A DNA stretch of 64,000 bases from Novosphingobium sp. ERN07 (GTDB taxonomy: Bacteria; Pseudomonadota; Alphaproteobacteria; Sphingomonadales; Sphingomonadaceae). The stretch covers positions 157,318 to 221,317 of the forward strand of contig NZ_JABAID010000007.1 in the NCBI RefSeq assembly GCF_012641335.1, given 5' to 3'. Positions 50,298-58,240 of the stretch are shown in pieces. A model generated the notes under the pieces. The model did not search any database, was not told the origin of the DNA, and saw only the letters and a list, made by a program, of their open reading frames with translations. The first letter of the stretch is position 1. Each line of letters opens with the position of its first letter. A program made the translations under genes and the position numbers.

Positions 50298-51137
50298 ATG
50301 GCCGCGAACAACACCATCACTTTCTACGACCTTGCCCTCTCCACGGGAGCAACGATCAGCCCCTTCGTCTGGGCAACGAAATATGCACTGAAGCACAAGG
50401 GCTTCGATCTGGATGTCGTGCCCGGCGGTTTCACCGGCATTCTGGAACGCACCGGCGGAAAGACCGAACGCCTGCCCGCCATCGTCGACGATGGCGAATT
50501 CGTGCTCGATAGCTGGGGCATCGTTGAATACCTCGACACCAAGTATCCTGACCGCCCTGCCCTGATCCCGCATGAAAGTGTGGCTGCCACGGTCAAGGCG
50601 CTCGATAACTGGTATTGGAAGGCTGCGGTCGGCCCGTGGATGTTCTGCTTCTGTCAGGACTACCGCGACCTTTCACTGCCGCAGGATCACGAATACGTGA
50701 CCCACAGCCGCGAGAAGATGTTGGGACGCAAGCTTGAGGACGTTCAGGCAGGCCGTGAAGATCGCCTGCCCGGCATCAGCACCGCCCTGGAACCTCTGCG
50801 CGCGGCGCTGGCTCAGCATCAGTGGCTTGGCGGGTCATCGCCCAACTACGCCGATTACCGCATCCTCGGCGGCATCCTTTTCACTTCCTCGGTCTGCAAG
50901 ACGCCGGTGCTCGCCAACGATGACCCGCTGCGCGACTGGATCGAACGCTGTCTCGATCTATACGGCGGCCTGGGCCGCCATCCCGGCCTGTTCCCCCTGT
51001 TCGGCCTCGAACAGCGCGAGGGCGACCCTGATCTGTTCAATCGTGCCGCAGGCCAGGGCGGTATCTACAAGCGCAACACTGGCCCGGACTCCACGCGCGC
51101 CGAAACCCAACGCATCACCGAAGGCATGAAGAAGTAA
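50298..51137 (+). CDS. ligE: Glutathione S-transferase, LigE/LigP-type beta-etherase
   Basis: A 279-residue GST. From memory it tracks SYK-6 LigE over its length: NNTITFYDLALSTGATISPFVW, TKYALKHKGFDLDVVPGGFTG, ERLPAIVDDGEFVLDSW, YLDTKYPDRPAL, then DLSLPQDHEYV, KLEDVQAGREDRLP and LGRHPGLFPLFGLEQREGDP. Such enzymes cleave the beta-aryl ether of lignin dimers with glutathione, one stereoisomer each, releasing a phenol such as guaiacol, vanillin or syringyl units. The specific stereochemistry cannot be read. A strong terminator follows. The symbol is tentative within the LigE/LigP group. Confidence 0.82.
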   Translation: MAANNTITFYDLALSTGATISPFVWATKYALKHKGFDLDVVPGGFTGILERTGGKTERLPAIVDDGEFVLDSWGIVEYLDTKYPDRPALIPHESVAATVKALDNWYWKAAVGPWMFCFCQDYRDLSLPQDHEYVTHSREKMLGRKLEDVQAGREDRLPGISTALEPLRAALAQHQWLGGSSPNYADYRILGGILFTSSVCKTPVLANDDPLRDWIERCLDLYGGLGRHPGLFPLFGLEQREGDPDLFNRAAGQGGIYKRNTGPDSTRAETQRITEGMKK

Positions 51138-51143
51138 TCACAC

Positions 51144-51173
51144 GAAGGGCCGGATCGCTTCCGGCCCTTTTCA
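51144..51173. terminator. Bidirectional terminator between ligE-type and nucleoside hydrolase genes
   Basis: AAGGGCCGGA (51145-51154) and TCCGGCCCTT (51160-51169) form a perfect 10-bp stem with a 5-base loop, with TT extending on the plus strand. On the minus strand it directly follows the nucleoside hydrolase stop, so it serves both converging units. Confidence 0.8.
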
Positions 51174-52172
51174 CTTCAACTTGGCCAGCATGTCGGCAAA
51201 GGTCAGCCGCGTATCGATGGTGGTATAGATGCGGATTGGGCGACCTTGCGGATTGGCCTGATACAGCCCGTCATCGCCAATCGTCGGGCATGGGCGCACC
51301 ACATAATCGCTCGACGCAGGATCAGGCTCGAACGTCGATTGCAGCGCGGTCAGCGTCACTAGCGGGCTATCGCCCAGAACATAAGTCTCGCCGGTCGAAA
51401 GGTCGAACTTGGTGACCATTTCCCAAACCTTCTCGACCTCGGCCACCAGCCACGCCGAAACCCCACCCCGCGTCTTCATTTCCATGAGTTCCGCCGCGCT
51501 GAACAGCATCCGGCGATAGGTGTTGCGCGGCACCTGCCAGATCGCGATGGCAGAGCGGTTGAACACCACTTGCGCGGCCATGCGGTCGATCGTCAGGTTA
51601 TATTCGGCAGGCGTCGCGTTCGGTACGGGGATGCCGATCCCTTCGTATTCCTGCCCGCCGATCCACACCAGCGTCATGCGCTTTGCAATCGCGGGTTCGA
51701 TCAGCAGCGCGATTGCCAGATCGGTAAGGCCCGCACCGGCGCAATAGAACAGCGGGCGGGCATCATCGCGCATCGCTTCGGCAATGATCGCATCGGCGGC
51801 AGTGCGTGCGGGCACCTGCATCGATGTGATGGCCTTCGCCGCGCCCGCAAAAACCGGAACTTTGCCTTCCATGCCCAGCTTCGCCAGCACTTCCAGCCCC
51901 TTGGCCGCAGAGGCTTTCGCCTGATCGCCGGGGCCGCCCCACGGTTCGTTCTCGTGCATGTGCGAGCCGATGATCGCCCGGATCTCGACCGAGGGCGAAC
52001 GCAGATGGTGCGCCAGTTGGAACAGACCATCGGGATCGCCTGAAAGATCGTTGTCTACGATTACGCGATAGCGGCGGGGATCTCGTGCAGCGAAGGCCGG
52101 AAGCGGCAAGGCCAGCGCACTGGCCAGCGCGCTCATCGAGTGCATCACTTTGCGGCGGCTCGCCTTCATCAC
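51171..52172 (-). CDS. Secreted inosine-uridine-type nucleoside hydrolase
   Basis: A 333-residue protein with a signal peptide (about residues 1-28, ending LPAFA). The calcium-binding family motif appears as VIVDNDLSGDPDG, and a later VWIGGQEYEG matches the substrate region. Nucleoside hydrolases cleave ribonucleosides to base and ribose; secreted members salvage extracellular nucleosides, though some act on other N-glycosides. Its start overlaps the iclR stop by 4 bases, so it is the last gene of a four-gene coupled operon with a MetE-like gene, which is an odd combination. Confidence 0.82.
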   Translation of the reverse strand: MMKASRRKVMHSMSALASALALPLPAFAARDPRRYRVIVDNDLSGDPDGLFQLAHHLRSPSVEIRAIIGSHMHENEPWGGPGDQAKASAAKGLEVLAKLGMEGKVPVFAGAAKAITSMQVPARTAADAIIAEAMRDDARPLFYCAGAGLTDLAIALLIEPAIAKRMTLVWIGGQEYEGIGIPVPNATPAEYNLTIDRMAAQVVFNRSAIAIWQVPRNTYRRMLFSAAELMEMKTRGGVSAWLVAEVEKVWEMVTKFDLSTGETYVLGDSPLVTLTALQSTFEPDPASSDYVVRPCPTIGDDGLYQANPQGRPIRIYTTIDTRLTFADMLAKLK

Positions 52173-52918
52173 GTCCCCTGAATAGCGGTAGCCGTCCGGA
52201 TGAGCAAAGCCCGGATGCGCGCCTCGCTGTCGGCATCAAACCGCACGGCGGGCACGGCCACGCTGAACGCACCCACCAGTTCTCCATCAATCCATACCGG
52301 CGCTGCCGTGCCGCAAATGCCGGGCGTAGCCTCTTCGCGAGCCACGCACACGCCATCGTTGCGGATACGACTGAAATCGGCGCGCAAGTCCGCCTCGCTT
52401 GTGCGCGTTGCGGGCGTAAAGCGTTCGCGCTGCACTTGCGCGAAATACTGCGCCATTTCCGCCTCCGGCAGCCACGCCAGCATGACCTTGCCGGCTGCCA
52501 AAGCGTGCAAAGGCCGCCGTGTGCCGGGATCGACCGCATAGCGCAGCGCCTGATCGCTCGCCTCGGTCACCAGCGCTTCAACCTCCCACTCCCGCCGCAC
52601 CATGAATGAGGAGGTTTCGTTGAGTTCGCCGCGCAAAGCCCGGACCAGCGGCCTTACCCGGTCTTCCAGCGTCAATGCCGCATCAGGCGCCCGCAGCCGT
52701 TCAAGCCCCGGTCCCGGCAGATAGCGCCGCCCTTCGCGCGACAGATACCCCCGGTCGGTCAAGGTGCCGAGCAGGTAGGACAGGCTGCTGACCGGGATAG
52801 CCAGCGCGCCTGCAATCTCCTGCGCCACCGCGCCCTGCCTGTGCGCCACGACATATTCGATCACGTCGAGCGTGCGCATCGCGGATTTGACCGGGTTCGA
52901 GGCGGCGGCAGTGGCCAT
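52169..52918 (-). CDS. IclR-family transcriptional regulator
   Basis: A 249-residue regulator with an N-terminal winged helix (residues about 10-75: EIAGALAIPVSSLSYLLGTLTDRGYLSREG) and a C-terminal GAF-like effector domain ending GELVGAFSVAVPAVRFD. IclR proteins often control aromatic or sugar-acid catabolism and respond to a small ligand. It overlaps the SnoaL-like gene by 1 base and the nucleoside hydrolase gene by 4, so it is cotranscribed with its likely targets. Confidence 0.9.
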   Translation of the reverse strand: MATAAASNPVKSAMRTLDVIEYVVAHRQGAVAQEIAGALAIPVSSLSYLLGTLTDRGYLSREGRRYLPGPGLERLRAPDAALTLEDRVRPLVRALRGELNETSSFMVRREWEVEALVTEASDQALRYAVDPGTRRPLHALAAGKVMLAWLPEAEMAQYFAQVQRERFTPATRTSEADLRADFSRIRNDGVCVAREEATPGICGTAAPVWIDGELVGAFSVAVPAVRFDADSEARIRALLIRTATAIQGT

Positions 52919-53307
52919 CAGAACGTCAGGCTACCCCGCCGCTCGGCAAAGCGCCAGCCGTCTGCCGTCAATACGAACTGGTCATGGAACGATCCCACCA
53001 GCGGCGCAGGATCGCCCGTGAACAGCAGCATGGCGCTGGTGCCGCGCGCCGTGGTCGGGCTTTCCACATCGATCACCACGTTCGAACAGACATGCCGCGT
53101 CTTGCGCGGCGGGCGAGCCTTGAACGCGGCAAGAATGGCGTCACGCCCTTCCACGCCCGCATCGGGCGCAGTAGGGCGGAACATCACGCCATCTTCGGCA
53201 TAGAGCGCCGCCACTTCATCCCACCGCGCCTCATCGTTGAGATTGGCGTAGAGCGCGACCAGCCGCGCGCAATCGGCCTCCGCCGCCCGCCGTTCGTCTG
53301 CGGTCAC
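52918..53307 (-). CDS. SnoaL-like/NTF2-fold protein
   Basis: A 129-residue protein of the NTF2/SnoaL_4 type: ADCARLVALYANLNDEARWDEVAALYAEDGVMFRP, then DAILAAFKARPPRKTRHVCSNVVID, and a C-terminal strand pair ending VLTADGWRFAERR. Members act as small isomerases, dehydratases or polyketide cyclases; residues alone do not settle the reaction. It is coupled by a 4-base overlap to the MetE-like gene upstream, which suggests both act on the same compound. Confidence 0.83.
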   Translation of the reverse strand: MTADERRAAEADCARLVALYANLNDEARWDEVAALYAEDGVMFRPTAPDAGVEGRDAILAAFKARPPRKTRHVCSNVVIDVESPTTARGTSAMLLFTGDPAPLVGSFHDQFVLTADGWRFAERRGSLTF

Positions 53308-54437
53308 AGACGACCTGCCGCAATATCCGCGCCTTCACGCAAGGACTTGAGCTTGCGCCATGTCACGATGGGATCGAGCTTCCCATAACCCGCAAAGGTG
53401 CCGAACCCGCAGTCGGTGCTGGCCACCACGCGGTCCACGCCCACGAACGAGGCGAAGCGTTCAATCCGCTGCGCGATCAGTTCGGGATGCTCGATATAGT
53501 TGGAGCAGGTATCGATCAGGCCCGGTGCAAGGATCTTGTGATCCGGCAGCTTGGCATCCTTCCACACGGCCCATTCATGTTCGTGGCGCGGGTTGGCTGC
53601 TTCAAACAGCACCGTGGCGGGGCGGGCCTTCAGCACCGTATCGATCACGCGCTCCAGCGGGATGTCGTGATCGTGCGGGCCTTCATAGTTGCCCCAGCAG
53701 ATGTGCATCCGCATCTTTTCGGGCGGAATGTTGGCAGTCGCCGCGTTCAGCGCTTCGACGTTCGCTTCGGCAACCTTCACGAATTCGGCGTCCGACAGAT
53801 CCTGATACCCGGTGTGGCGGCTCATCGCCAGATCCGGGCAATCGAGTTGCAGGTAAAATCCCTCGTTGACGATCGTTTCGTACTCTTCACGCATCGCATC
53901 GACCAGATCGGCCAGATAGGCTTCATGCGTGGGGTAATGGCGGTTCACCTGAAACGCGGTGATCAGCCCCGGTGAAGCGGCGTTCATGAAGGCTTCGGTA
54001 TCAGGCGCCGCGTGCTTTTCCAGCGCGGTCTTGAAGCGGCGAATGTCCTCGTGCAGCGGATCAAGCGTGATCAGCCGAACGTCACCAATGCACGATGCGC
54101 GCACGAATTCCTGGCTGCCCATGATCGCGGACAGCTTCTTCACAAGGTTCGGCACTTCGGCAAGGTCTGCCGCAGGCTTGCGATCAATGTGCCCGCCAAA
54201 GCCCGAAAGCCTCTCGATCATATAGGTCGAATAGCCGACCTTGCCCAGTTCGCCGTCCGAAACGACCGAAACGCCAGCATCGACCTGCGCTTTCACCCCG
54301 GCATCGACCGCCGCCGAAACCACGCGGTCGAACTCCGCCGCGTCATAAGGCTCGCCCTTGTCGCGCGCCAGCAACAACGGCGTCAGTTCATCGCCGCGCG
54401 GAAGGCTCCCAACGTGGGTGGTCTTGATCTTGGCCAT
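53304..54437 (-). CDS. Cobalamin-independent methionine synthase-like methyltransferase (MetE C-terminal family)
   Basis: A 377-residue TIM-barrel protein of the UroD/MetE superfamily. It begins with HVGSLPRGDELTPL and contains the zinc ligands His and Cys in MHICWGNYEG and Cys in STDCGFGTF. It has only the catalytic half of MetE (full MetE is about 750 residues). Short relatives can transfer methyl from 5-methyl-THF analogs or other donors to thiols, or cleave C-S bonds. Next to a THF-dependent O-demethylase it could help recycle methyl-THF, but that is inference. First gene of the coupled operon. Confidence 0.85.
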   Translation of the reverse strand: MAKIKTTHVGSLPRGDELTPLLLARDKGEPYDAAEFDRVVSAAVDAGVKAQVDAGVSVVSDGELGKVGYSTYMIERLSGFGGHIDRKPAADLAEVPNLVKKLSAIMGSQEFVRASCIGDVRLITLDPLHEDIRRFKTALEKHAAPDTEAFMNAASPGLITAFQVNRHYPTHEAYLADLVDAMREEYETIVNEGFYLQLDCPDLAMSRHTGYQDLSDAEFVKVAEANVEALNAATANIPPEKMRMHICWGNYEGPHDHDIPLERVIDTVLKARPATVLFEAANPRHEHEWAVWKDAKLPDHKILAPGLIDTCSNYIEHPELIAQRIERFASFVGVDRVVASTDCGFGTFAGYGKLDPIVTWRKLKSLREGADIAAGRL

Positions 54438-54508
54438 TTCGCAAACCTCTCCGCTAATTCATATTCGTGAAAATTTCATAGCGAAGTTTGCAGGCGAAAC
54501 AAGCAGTT

Positions 54509-55357
54509 TCAGGCCGCTGTCACCTTGTCCGCCGAAGGCCGCCTTCCCGTCATACGCTGGTAGAAGCGCGAGAAGTAGCTCGGATCATCAAACCCCAGTT
54601 CTGCCGCCACTTGCGCCGCTGTGGCGTTGGTAAAGCGCAGCAGTCGGTGCGCTTCCAAAGCCATGCGGCGGTGGATTACATCCATCGGGCTGCACCCCAG
54701 CCCCGCAGCCGTCATGCGCGAAAGCGTGCGCCGCGTCATGCCTAGCGCGCCCGCGTAAAAATCCAGATCGCGGTGCTGGCGATAGTGCAGTTCCACCAGT
54801 TGCCGGAACCGTTCAAGCCGCCGGTCCGCGCATGCGTCGGCATCGTGCGGCGCTTGTGCCGCCACGCAGCGGATCAGCGCTTCGGCCAGCGCCATGAACA
54901 GCGGGTCTTGCTCCTGCCATTCCTGCTGCAACCCCAGCATTTCGCGCGCCAGCCAGAAGGCGCGGCGCGCGGCATCTGGCGCAAGCTCCGCCACGCCGCC
55001 CCGCGCCAGTGCCGCCAGCAAAGGGTCCGCCGCGCCGCCCGCCCGTGTGGAAAAGTCTGTGGACAGCGTGAGGACAAATCCCCGCGTCCCCTGCCGGAAG
55101 CGGAACCCGTGGACTGCGCCTGCCGGAACGATCACCCGCCCCGGCCCTTCCAGCCCGTTTGCAACGCCATCCAGCATAACTGCTGCATGTCCCTCCTCTA
55201 CCAGCAAGACCTGCACGAAGTGATCGTGGCGATGCACCCCGATTTCCCAGTCATGCAGCGCGCTGCGCTCTGCAATTGTCTCGATATGCGTAAAGCCGCC
55301 AGAGGAACGCGCCGTGCCCTCACCATAGAGGGCATATGTCGGTATCGCCTGAACCAT
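54509..55357 (-). CDS. AraC-family regulator, probable activator of pobA
   Basis: A 282-residue AraC/XylS protein. The start at 55357 (MVQAIPTYALYGEG) matches PobR-type activators better than an upstream in-frame ATG. A cupin-like sensor domain (IGVHRHDHFVQVLLVEEG) lies N-terminally, and two helix-turn-helix motifs lie in the C-terminal 100 residues (LGMTRRTLSRMTAAGLG; AAQVAAELGFDDPSYFSRFYQRMTG). It is divergent from pobA with 115 bases between starts, the usual layout for 4-hydroxybenzoate-responsive activation. Confidence 0.87.
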   Translation of the reverse strand: MVQAIPTYALYGEGTARSSGGFTHIETIAERSALHDWEIGVHRHDHFVQVLLVEEGHAAVMLDGVANGLEGPGRVIVPAGAVHGFRFRQGTRGFVLTLSTDFSTRAGGAADPLLAALARGGVAELAPDAARRAFWLAREMLGLQQEWQEQDPLFMALAEALIRCVAAQAPHDADACADRRLERFRQLVELHYRQHRDLDFYAGALGMTRRTLSRMTAAGLGCSPMDVIHRRMALEAHRLLRFTNATAAQVAAELGFDDPSYFSRFYQRMTGRRPSADKVTAA

Positions 55358-55472
55358 GTCCTGAAAGTGCCAGCAATTTGTCCTGCGCCTGCCTTCCGCG
55401 ATTGCGCCCTTGCTGTCAAATTCCCGGTCATTGTGGCCCGCATCCCAGCGCGGGCGCGTGGGAGAATTTGCC
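55358..55472. promoter_or_regulatory. Divergent promoter region of AraC regulator and pobA
   Basis: The 115-base gap between the two start codons should hold both promoters and the AraC-type operator. No clear direct repeat or -35/-10 pair could be picked out by eye. GGGAGAA lies just upstream of the pobA ATG as Shine-Dalgarno. Confidence 0.5.
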
Positions 55473-56642
55473 ATGAAAACTCAGGTCGCCATTGTCGGCG
55501 CAGGCCCCGCTGGCCTGCTGCTCGGACATCTGCTCAAGGCCGAAGGCGTCGATTGCGTCGTCGTAGAACGCCAGCAGCCCGATTACATCCTCGGCCGCAT
55601 CCGCGCAGGTGTGCTCGAACAGATCACCGTAGGCCTGATGTCGCGCCTCGGCCTCGATGCCCGGCTCAAGGCAGAAGGCCTTGTCGAAGAAGGCTTCAAC
55701 CTGGCCGATGGCGAACGCCTGATCCGCATTGATGTGGCCAATCTCACCGGCAAGACCGTGGTGGTCTATGGCCAGACCGAAATCACCAAGGATTTGATGG
55801 ATGCCGCCCCGGAGCGCGGGCTTCAGATCGTCTATGGCGCAGATGACGTTGCGCTGCACGATATCGAAAGCGATGCGCCTTCGGTAACCTACACGCTCAA
55901 CGGCGCGCCCCAGCGCATTGATGCGCGCTTCATCGTCGGCTGCGATGGCTTCCACGGCCCCAGCCGCAAATCCATTCCGCTCAGCGCCGTGCGCGAATAC
56001 GAGCGTGTCTATCCCTTCGGCTGGCTTGGCATTTTGGCCGATGTGCCGCCCTGCAACCATGAGCTCATCTACGCCAACCACGAACGCGGCTTCGCGCTCG
56101 CCTCGATGCGCAGCCACACCCGCAGCCGCTATTACGTGGACGTGCCACTGACCGAAAAGATCGAGGACTGGTCGGACGATCGCATCTGGGACGAACTCGC
56201 CGTCCGCCTTGGCCCTGAAGCCGCTGGAAATATCACGCGCGGCCCCTCAATCGAAAAGTCGATCGCGCCGCTACGCTCCTATGTCTTCGAACCGATGCGC
56301 CACGGCAGCCTGCTGTTGTGCGGCGATGCCGCCCACATCGTGCCGCCGACAGGGGCCAAGGGCCTGAACCTTGCCGCCAGCGACGTTCACTACGCCGCCG
56401 AAGCGCTGACGGCCTACTTCAAGAGCGCCAGCAACGATGCCATCACAGGCTATTCCGCCAAGGCGCTCGCCCGCGTGTGGAAGTCAGAACGCTTCTCATG
56501 GTCACTCACCAAACTGATGCACCGCTTTCCCGATGATGGCCCGTTCGAACGCGCGATGCAGGTAGCCGAACTGGATTACATTGCTACCAGCACAGCAGCG
56601 CAGACCAGCATTGCCGAAAACTACGTCGGCCTGCCGGTTTAG
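55473..56642 (+). CDS. pobA: 4-Hydroxybenzoate 3-monooxygenase
   Basis: A 389-residue FAD enzyme that converts 4-hydroxybenzoate to protocatechuate using NADPH and O2. The start at 55473 gives MKTQVAIVGAGPAGLLLGHLL (GXGXXG), then RIRAGVLEQ in the substrate/FAD region, VGCDGFHGPSRK (DG motif) and GDAAHIVPPTGAKGLNLAASDV (GD motif). The length is close to the usual 394. Protocatechuate then enters the ring-cleavage pathway; no ring-cleavage gene is in this window. A GC-rich dyad element follows. Confidence 0.93.
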   Translation: MKTQVAIVGAGPAGLLLGHLLKAEGVDCVVVERQQPDYILGRIRAGVLEQITVGLMSRLGLDARLKAEGLVEEGFNLADGERLIRIDVANLTGKTVVVYGQTEITKDLMDAAPERGLQIVYGADDVALHDIESDAPSVTYTLNGAPQRIDARFIVGCDGFHGPSRKSIPLSAVREYERVYPFGWLGILADVPPCNHELIYANHERGFALASMRSHTRSRYYVDVPLTEKIEDWSDDRIWDELAVRLGPEAAGNITRGPSIEKSIAPLRSYVFEPMRHGSLLLCGDAAHIVPPTGAKGLNLAASDVHYAAEALTAYFKSASNDAITGYSAKALARVWKSERFSWSLTKLMHRFPDDGPFERAMQVAELDYIATSTAAQTSIAENYVGLPV

Positions 56643-56651
56643 GGTCCAGAA

Positions 56652-56731
56652 GCCCACCCCCACCCCCTCCCGCTTGCGGGAGGGGAGCGAGGCTTACTGA
56701 ACGTAGTGAAGTTAGTCGCAGCGGGGTGGGC
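56652..56731. repeat. Nested palindromic repeat after pobA
   Basis: An 80-base element in which GCCCACCCC (56652-56660) pairs perfectly with GGGGTGGGC (56723-56731). Inside is a perfect hairpin CCCCTCCCGC-TT-GCGGGAGGGG (56664-56685) and a weaker one around CTTACTGAACGTAGTGAAG (56693-56711). It resembles the inverted repeat at 24173-24276 and is probably a REP-like intergenic repeat that also ends pobA transcription. Confidence 0.8.
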
Positions 56732-56798
56732 AGTCATACCGCACTAAAGTCCCGCCACCGCTGTAACATCGTCATTCGCCCGTCACAAAGCCGCGACA

Positions 56799-56824
56799 GA
56801 AAGCCCCTATCGACAGGGGCTTTC
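56799..56824 (+). promoter_or_regulatory. Perfect hairpin overlapping the ribosome-binding region of the response regulator
   Basis: GAAAGCCCCT (56799-56808) and AGGGGCTTTC (56815-56824) form a perfect 10-bp stem with a 6-base loop that ends 4 bases before the ATG at 56829. The only Shine-Dalgarno-like sequence (AGGGG) is inside the right arm, so translation is possible only when the stem opens. It could also be a small terminator. Confidence 0.5.
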
Positions 56825-56828
56825 TTAC

Positions 56829-57503
56829 ATGCGGCGTATCGACATTCTGCTGACGGACGACCTTCCCGGCGGACGTGACACTTTCCAGCATTCCGATTTG
56901 CGCGTGGTCTTCCACCGCTGGAAATCTGATGGCCCGCTGCCGCTGATGGAGGGCCGCCCGTGGGCCTTCGTCGATTGGGTGTTGCCCGATATGTCCGGCC
57001 TCGAACTCTGCCGCCGCCTGCGCTGCGCCGACAGTCTGGGGCAGGACGCACACGTAACGATGATCCTTGAAGAGGATGACGCCGAGGCCAAGCGCCGCGC
57101 GCTGCGTGCAGGCGCGGATGATTACATTGTCGGCCCGGTGGATCGCAGTGCCCTGCTAGACCGTGTGCTGTCGATCCAGTTACCCGAACACGAAGCACCT
57201 GCCCGCGTGCTCAAACTGGGCGATCTCACGCTCGACCTTTCCGCTCTGCAGGCTCGCTGGCGCGAAAAGCCGCTGATGCTTATGCCCAACGAGTTGCGCC
57301 TGCTGCGCTACCTGATGGAACAGCCCGGCCACGTTTTCAGCCGCCAGCAACTCATCACCGCATTGGGCAAGCACGATCAGCCCATCGATGAACGCACCGT
57401 AGACGCCTGGGTCAGCCGCCTGCGCCGCGCCCTGCGCGATGTCGGCGCAGGCTCGCCGCTGCGCACGGTGCGCTCGCTGGGATACGTGCTGGATCGCCCC
57501 TGA
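56829..57503 (+). CDS. Atypical OmpR-family response regulator
   Basis: A 224-residue protein with an N-terminal receiver domain and a C-terminal winged helix (LMLMPNELRLLRYLMEQPGHVFSRQQL...DERTVDAWVSRLRRAL, then RTVRSLGYVLDRP). The phosphorylatable Asp49 is kept (FVDWVLPDMSG), as are acidic residues in LLTDDLPG. The conserved lysine of the fourth site is replaced: the segment reads DYIVGPVDR with Gly102 in its place, so phosphorylation signalling may be altered. No histidine kinase is nearby, making it an orphan. A hairpin covers its ribosome-binding region. Confidence 0.83.
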   Translation: MRRIDILLTDDLPGGRDTFQHSDLRVVFHRWKSDGPLPLMEGRPWAFVDWVLPDMSGLELCRRLRCADSLGQDAHVTMILEEDDAEAKRRALRAGADDYIVGPVDRSALLDRVLSIQLPEHEAPARVLKLGDLTLDLSALQARWREKPLMLMPNELRLLRYLMEQPGHVFSRQQLITALGKHDQPIDERTVDAWVSRLRRALRDVGAGSPLRTVRSLGYVLDRP

Positions 57504-57581
57504 TCGGCAACAGTCACCGTTAGGCTGATCACCAAACCATGCTATGTTCGCAGGCCGGAATGATGGTCGGGGAACAGCATC

Positions 57582-58172
57582 ATGGGGCGCGAAGCGACGG
57601 TTCATGCGGAAGTCGGCACCGCGGCCGATGAAGTCGGCGCACTGCTGGAAAGCACCGAACTAATCCTTCGCGGTGCGATAAGGCGCCGCTTTGCCAAAGC
57701 CGCGATCACGCAGGTCAGCGTCCGCGGTGGCGTTCTCCGCTTCAATGTCGATGGCGAGCAGGTCGCGCTTCATCTGGGCGACAAGGCAGCGCAGGCCTGG
57801 GCCGACGCCATTGCCAAGCCCCCGCCAAGCCTGCGCAAGAAGCTTGGTCTGGATGACGATGCTCTGGCTTTTCTTGCCGGTCAGACGAATGACGGCGCAT
57901 TGATTGAGGCAATCGACGGCAGGCAGGCATCCGACCTGGCTTCAGCCGCGATGCTGCTGGCCATCATCGAAAGCCCCACCGATCTTGCGGTGGCCATCGA
58001 ACTTCAGGCAACCACGCCCGGCCTTCCCATTTGGGCCATCTATCCGAAAGGCCGCGCCGCCGCCTTTGGCGACACGCCGATCCGCAGCGCGATGCGCGAG
58101 GCTGGCTTCCGTGACACCAAGTCCTGCGCAGTATCAGACCGGTTGACCGCCACGCGGTACAACCCAACCTAG
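57582..58172 (+). CDS. Conserved-type hypothetical protein
   Basis: A 196-residue protein without a recognised domain. It has no signal peptide or membrane segment. The first part has AITQVSVRGGVLRFNVDGEQVALHLGD, suggesting a small beta domain; the second half has LASAAMLLAIIESPTDLAVAIELQA and a C-terminal PIRSAMREAGFRDTKSCAVSDRLTATRY. GGGGAA lies upstream of the ATG. The codon use resembles the neighbours, so it is likely real. Function unknown. Confidence 0.65.
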   Translation: MGREATVHAEVGTAADEVGALLESTELILRGAIRRRFAKAAITQVSVRGGVLRFNVDGEQVALHLGDKAAQAWADAIAKPPPSLRKKLGLDDDALAFLAGQTNDGALIEAIDGRQASDLASAAMLLAIIESPTDLAVAIELQATTPGLPIWAIYPKGRAAAFGDTPIRSAMREAGFRDTKSCAVSDRLTATRYNPT

Positions 58173-58182
58173 ACAGCGCCAC

Positions 58183-58216
58183 AAAAAAGAGGCGGCCCCG
58201 GTGAAGGGCCGCCTCC
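58183..58216 (-). terminator. Terminator of the TonB-receptor operon
   Basis: Reading the minus strand, GGGAGGCGGCCC and GGGGCCGCCTC pair with a short loop and are followed by TTTTTTG, a clear intrinsic terminator 25 bases after the receptor stop. On the plus strand the hairpin also sits just after the hypothetical gene but has no T-tract there. Confidence 0.85.
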
Positions 58217-58240
58217 CAAGGGTGGAAATCCTTGTAGCGC

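Noticed and set aside
54438..54508. AT-rich dyad (TGAAATTTTCA-like) as IclR operator
   Set aside because: The symmetry is imperfect and there is no second copy in the window to compare, so it was not called.
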